Source: JAUWOY01 sp034431315
Lineage (GTDB): Bacteria; Chloroflexota; Anaerolineae; VGOG01
NCBI GenBank assembly: GCA_034431315.1
Contig: DAOUDK010000014.1
Span: 1 to 64,000, forward strand
Length of the DNA: 64,000 nt
Direction: 5' to 3'
Shown: positions 60,923-64,000 of the stretch, one piece after another
How the letters are laid out: every line of letters starts with the position of its first letter
How positions within the stretch are numbered: position 1 is the first letter of the stretch
The notes under the pieces: model-generated
Databases searched by the model: none
What the model was told of the DNA's origin: nothing
What the model saw: the letters and a program-made list of their open reading frames with translations, nothing else
Made by a program: the position numbers and the translations under genes

Positions 60923-62266
60923 ATGGGATCAACTGACGTAACTCTGGGCCTGGTCCCTCTGGCCCGACCTACCTTCGATCTAGCTCTGGCAACTCAAATC
61001 ACGGCCCAGGTACGCTCTCGCTTGGAGGAGGCCGGCTATTCGCTTACCGGGCGGGAAACGCTAGTCAGCAGTCTGGAGGAGGCTGAGAAAGTCGCTCAAG
61101 AATTAGCAGAAAACCCGCCCGATTTGCTGCTCGTCTTCCAGGCCACCTTTGCCGACAGCACGATGGTAATGAGCCTGGCACAGGCGGTGGACGCGCCGCT
61201 TCTTCTGTGGGCAGTGCCAGAGGAGCGCACGGGCGGTCGCCTGCGCTTGAACTCGTTGTGTGGCATCAACCTGGCCGCCCATGCGCTAACGCGGGCCGGA
61301 TATCGTTACGACTACGTCTACGCTGCCCCAGATGATCTCATCGCACTGGGACAGGTGCACGCATTGGCCCAGGCTGGGCGCGCCCGACGTCTCCTGCGCA
61401 GGGCGCGGGTGGGGGTGGTAGGTGAACCGCCGACTGGCCTTGACACGTGCCGCTATGACGATCACGCTCTGGAGCGCCGCCTGGGCCTGGAACTTGTCCA
61501 GGTGGACCTGGGAGAGGTTTTCCGAAGAGCGCGCACGGCTGGGCCAGAGGAAATCGAAGCCGTCTGGCAGCGATTGATCTCGCAGTTGGACGGTCTACAG
61601 GAGTTGGATCAGGCTGCCCTGCGCGGAACGTTGGCGACCTATTTGACGCTGCGCCAGTTGGCAGAGCAGGAGAATCTGGACGGCCTGGCGGTACGCTGTT
61701 GGCCTGAATTCTTCACTGAGCTAGGATGTGCTGCCTGTGGCGCCATGTCCATGCTCAGCGACGAGTTGACCCCTTGCAGTTGCGAAGCGGACGTTAACGG
61801 CACCATCACGCAGCTCATCCTCCAGTGGCTCAGCGGCGAACCGGCTTTTGGCACCGATCTGGTGTCCGTGGACGTGGATGAGGATGCGGTTGTGTTATGG
61901 CATTGCGGGCTGTCTCCCCTTTCTATGGCCGATCCGTCCGCACGCCCCCGGGGTACGATTCACTCCAACCGCAAGCTGCCGCTGTTGATGGAGTTCCCGC
62001 TCAAACCAGGTCGGGTCACCGTGGCACGACTGAGCGAAGCCAGTGGCAGCTATCGGTTGGTGGTTGGGAGTGGCGAGATGTTGCGAGCGCCGAAAAGCTT
62101 CACTGGCACATCGGGAGTGCTGCGCTTTGACCGGCCTGCTGCTGAGGTGCTCGACGTCATTTTGCGAGAGGGGTTGGAGCATCACCTCTCATTCACCTAT
62201 GGAGACTACGTGCCAGCCTTGCTGGCCCTGGCCAGGATCCTGGAATTACCAGTTTTGCGCTTATGA
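60923..62266 (+). CDS. L-fucose/L-arabinose isomerase-fold family protein
   Basis: 447 aa from the ATG 8 bases after AGGA. The N-terminal half is a Rossmann-like domain ('ENPPDLLLVFQATFADS', 'DAPLLLWAVPEERTGG'), then 'DDHALERRLGLELVQVDL', 'NLDGLAVRCWPEFF', 'LGCAACGAMSMLSDE' and 'ADVNGTITQLILQWLSG'. It is a distant member of the fucose/arabinose-isomerase family; catalytic action on the sugar is likely but the sugar is unknown. Confidence 0.8.
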   Translation: MGSTDVTLGLVPLARPTFDLALATQITAQVRSRLEEAGYSLTGRETLVSSLEEAEKVAQELAENPPDLLLVFQATFADSTMVMSLAQAVDAPLLLWAVPEERTGGRLRLNSLCGINLAAHALTRAGYRYDYVYAAPDDLIALGQVHALAQAGRARRLLRRARVGVVGEPPTGLDTCRYDDHALERRLGLELVQVDLGEVFRRARTAGPEEIEAVWQRLISQLDGLQELDQAALRGTLATYLTLRQLAEQENLDGLAVRCWPEFFTELGCAACGAMSMLSDELTPCSCEADVNGTITQLILQWLSGEPAFGTDLVSVDVDEDAVVLWHCGLSPLSMADPSARPRGTIHSNRKLPLLMEFPLKPGRVTVARLSEASGSYRLVVGSGEMLRAPKSFTGTSGVLRFDRPAAEVLDVILREGLEHHLSFTYGDYVPALLALARILELPVLRL

Positions 62267-62368
62267 GAGCGCGGGAAAGGAGGAATGCATATCTAATCTG
62301 TGATCTTCTAGAGTCAATGTAGAGCGAAGTCCGAAGTGTAACAAAATCAAAACATAGGAGGAGATACA

Positions 62369-63257
62369 ATGAAAACGAGAACCCTTCGACCGCGCTCAGT
62401 TGGACGTAGATTTCAGTTGCCCAGGGTTGGGCCAAGGCAATCCGATTCCGGCCGAGTGGCACCAGCCCCCGGTCGAGGTTACCCAGCGGCAGGCCCAGCG
62501 CAAAGAAGCGATTCGCGAACTCCAGGGTTTACTACGCGCCCAGCGATGCTACGCAGCCCCAGAGGTACTGGCCGCGCTTGGGGAACGTGCCCTTGGCGAA
62601 CTGGTTGCCACCTGGCCTACCGCCTCGTCAGTCGGATCTTCGATCCTGTGCGCAAGCCAGAGGCGACCGCTCACAGCCAACCCTTCGACAGGCTCAGGAC
62701 ACCGCGCGGAAACGCTGGATGATGCCACGGCGCTGTGGCAGGGGCTCTCCCTGACTCCCCAGCCTGTTGGGGAGCTATTCGTCGACGCCATCTTCATGGA
62801 GCGGCATTTCGGCCGCCCGCGTTGGAACACTCGGCTCAGCTCGGAAGGGGAGGTTACTCTCTATCGCTTCTGGCTCGCCGAAGGGGTTCTCTACATAGAG
62901 GGAAGAGGCGGAGCGCACAGAGAAGCCCCGCTTGGCGATGTCGGGCATATCCCTTGGCAGCCCGAGGCTCTCGCCACCCGCCGAGCCTATCTCGAACGCT
63001 GGCTGAAGCGACAACTGCTGGTGCGGCTGGCGAACAGCCTGGCCGTGGCTAGCCTTTTGCCAGGCGGCCACGTGGCCACCTGCTATCTGCAGTTCCTGAC
63101 GGAAGTTGATTGGCGGCTGGCGGTGCTGGCCCCAGCGCTGGCGCAAGCCAATGGAAAAGAAGTGATAGATCGTGTTGTTGCATTGGAGGCCATTCGCGGC
63201 AGCGATGGCCTTCTGCGAGCCTGGTGCCAAAGTGCCCGCCTGGGCACAACGAACTAA
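62369..63257 (+). CDS. Protein of unknown function with an apparent 1-base frameshift at its start
   Basis: AGGAGGAGATACA precedes an ATG at 62369, but that frame is a poor protein ending at 62722. The frame that makes a sensible product runs from 62373 to 63257 ('EPFDRAQLDVDFSCPGLGQG', 'AEWHQPPVEVTQRQAQRK', 'DAIFMERHFGRPRWN'). The two join if one A of the four-A run at 62372-62375 is removed (ATG AAA CGA GAA CCC...). About 295 aa; family unknown. An in-frame dispersed repeat (62681-62702) encodes 'NPSTGSGH'. It lies 102 bases after the isomerase-fold gene and is probably in the same unit. Confidence 0.6.
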
Positions 63258-63294
63258 TGGTAATACCCAATACCCAATTTAGGAGGTCATCGTA

Positions 63295-63356
63295 GTGAGT
63301 ACTAAAAACACCGCATGTCCACGGAAAATGAACGCCTGGGAAAAGAACCTACTAGC
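63295..63356 (+). pseudogene. 5' end of a gene interrupted by an IS element
   Basis: AGGAGG, 8 bases, then GTG and about 20 codons (VSTKNTACPRKMNAWEKNLL), after which the sequence enters the IS end at about 63356. It would have been the next gene of the ROK/isomerase operon. The product is too short to name. Confidence 0.55.
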
Positions 63357-64000
63357 AGTCTGTCGGAGAAATAGGTGTAAATGCAGGCAAAGCTGCCAAT
63401 AGAAGAGAGAATTGTCAATCTGGCAAGGTTTTCGAGTTCTCATCTCGTGCTGATGCCGAAAAAGTGGGCTCAATAAGAGCATTTCGCAGTTCAATCACTG
63501 CTCTTTCTGGCTCAGGGAGTCTGCCAATCCGTCGGACAAACTATTTGTGATTCTGTGCTCATGTCGAACTCCCTGTAGGCACGCTGAAGCCTCTTTCGTT
63601 GGCGTTAGCTGGCTGCCAGCAACACATGCAAACGCTTCAGGTTGAAGGCCAGGCATACCAGACACCACTCGCCCGCGGCCGCCACCAATCCTCGTAACGA
63701 AAATTGGCGGAAGCCCAAGATTTCTTTGATGATGCCAATGACCGGTTCCACAGTGCACTTGCGTAAGCCGTAGATAGCTTTGCCAATCTCGGTCTGGAGT
63801 TTGTAAGCCATCTTGACCGTGGGACTGGAATCTTCCGGCGGGGGTGCATGCAGTTCAGCAAAATAGCCTTTCCAACTTCGGTGATGCGGTTCGCGTCCGG
63901 TGGCGATGTACGGGTCAATGCCCCGCGTTTCACAGGCAGTGATGTTGTCCGCACTAAAGTAACCATTATCCAGCGCCGCCGCGCCAGGCTTGCCCAACTC
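63357..64000. mobile_element. IS1182-like insertion sequence, right part
   Basis: The element seems to begin at AGTCTGTCGGAGAA, an end sequence of IS1182 type, and contains the transposase 3' end on the minus strand. Its other end lies beyond the window. The 63357-63604 stretch, between the end and the transposase stop codon, holds no gene that I can see. Confidence 0.7.
63605..64000 (-). CDS. IS1182-family transposase, C-terminal part (runs off window)
   Basis: At least 131 aa to the stop codon. 'AALDNGYFSADNI' holds the second DDE Asp, and 'YGLRKCTVEPVIGIIKEILG' the catalytic Glu region (Y..R...VE..IG..K signature). The end is 'RGLVAAAGEWCLVCLAFNLK' then RL, as in this transposase family. 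Its start is outside the window. Confidence 0.85.
   Translation of the reverse strand, partial: ELGKPGAAALDNGYFSADNITACETRGIDPYIATGREPHHRSWKGYFAELHAPPPEDSSPTVKMAYKLQTEIGKAIYGLRKCTVEPVIGIIKEILGFRQFSLRGLVAAAGEWCLVCLAFNLKRLHVLLAAS

Noticed and set aside
1..64000. CRISPR arrays
   Set aside because: No regularly spaced direct repeats of 24-40 bases were seen; the repeats present are dispersed palindromes.

Overview
The window looks like part of a Chloroflexota (Anaerolineae-like) genome, probably a metagenome-assembled one. This is inferred from gene content and style. There are secreted dockerin proteins with Thr/Pro linkers, an archaeal-type TrmI with DUF211 and VIT1 neighbours, several ArsA-family ATPases, an adenosine-specific kinase and a DUF4062 STAND protein. 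Short palindromic words are scattered between and inside genes. No rRNA, tRNA or CRISPR array was seen. Layout: (1) 0.1-12.4 kb is one long minus-strand operon of extracellular dockerin proteins: a truncated beta-helix protein, a 496-aa unknown, a 1355-aa esterase/DNRLRE/beta-helix protein, an SGNH-like/beta-helix protein, a GDSL hydrolase and a metallophosphatase. Its leader carries a sigma70-type promoter, a well-conserved cyclic-di-GMP-I riboswitch and an intrinsic terminator just before the first start codon, so the secreted set is probably switched by c-di-GMP. (2) 12.4-23 kb holds single genes and pairs: radical SAM protein, HicB-like protein, adenosine-specific kinase, a hotdog thioesterase translationally coupled to a DUF4062/NB-ARC/TPR STAND protein, alcohol dehydrogenase, a membrane protein/winged-helix pair, butyrate kinase and a DUF2148 ferredoxin-like protein. 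(3) 23-28.4 kb is a minus-strand operon: cstA, two paralogous small hydrophobic proteins, two overlapping ArsA/Get3-like ATPases and a membrane TPR protein. One ATPase has Asn in place of the switch-I catalytic Asp. (4) 28.7-31.2 kb on the plus strand: trmI, DUF211, VIT1-like, TPR/zinc-ribbon. (5) 31.3-43.6 kb, minus strand: hydrolase, BaiN-like flavoprotein, amidohydrolase, MFS transporter, HicB-like protein and cyclophilin lipoprotein; then two SDRs, a SpoU-type methyltransferase, Nudix hydrolase, class III aminotransferase, a saccharopine-dehydrogenase-like protein and a SAM methyltransferase. (6) 43.6-48.8 kb is a defence island: a fused Eco57I/type IIG restriction-modification enzyme, overlapped by a 539-aa protein with a C-terminal HEPN-type RNxxxH motif. 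Three further copies of the enzyme's 17-codon tail are strewn downstream beside these accessory genes. (7) 48.8-57.5 kb: a third ArsA ATPase diverging from an fmt operon (fmt, GH5-like protein, phosphodiesterase/alkaline phosphatase family protein, flippase-like membrane protein, GT39-like membrane protein). (8) 57.6-64 kb: glpK, then a ROK regulator with a fucose/arabinose-isomerase-fold protein and an unknown gene with a 1-base frameshift. A further gene is cut by an IS1182-like element that runs off the window. The strongest candidates for undescribed biology are the c-di-GMP-switched dockerin operon, the ArsA pair with its small hydrophobic partners, and the R-M/HEPN locus with its repeated tail.
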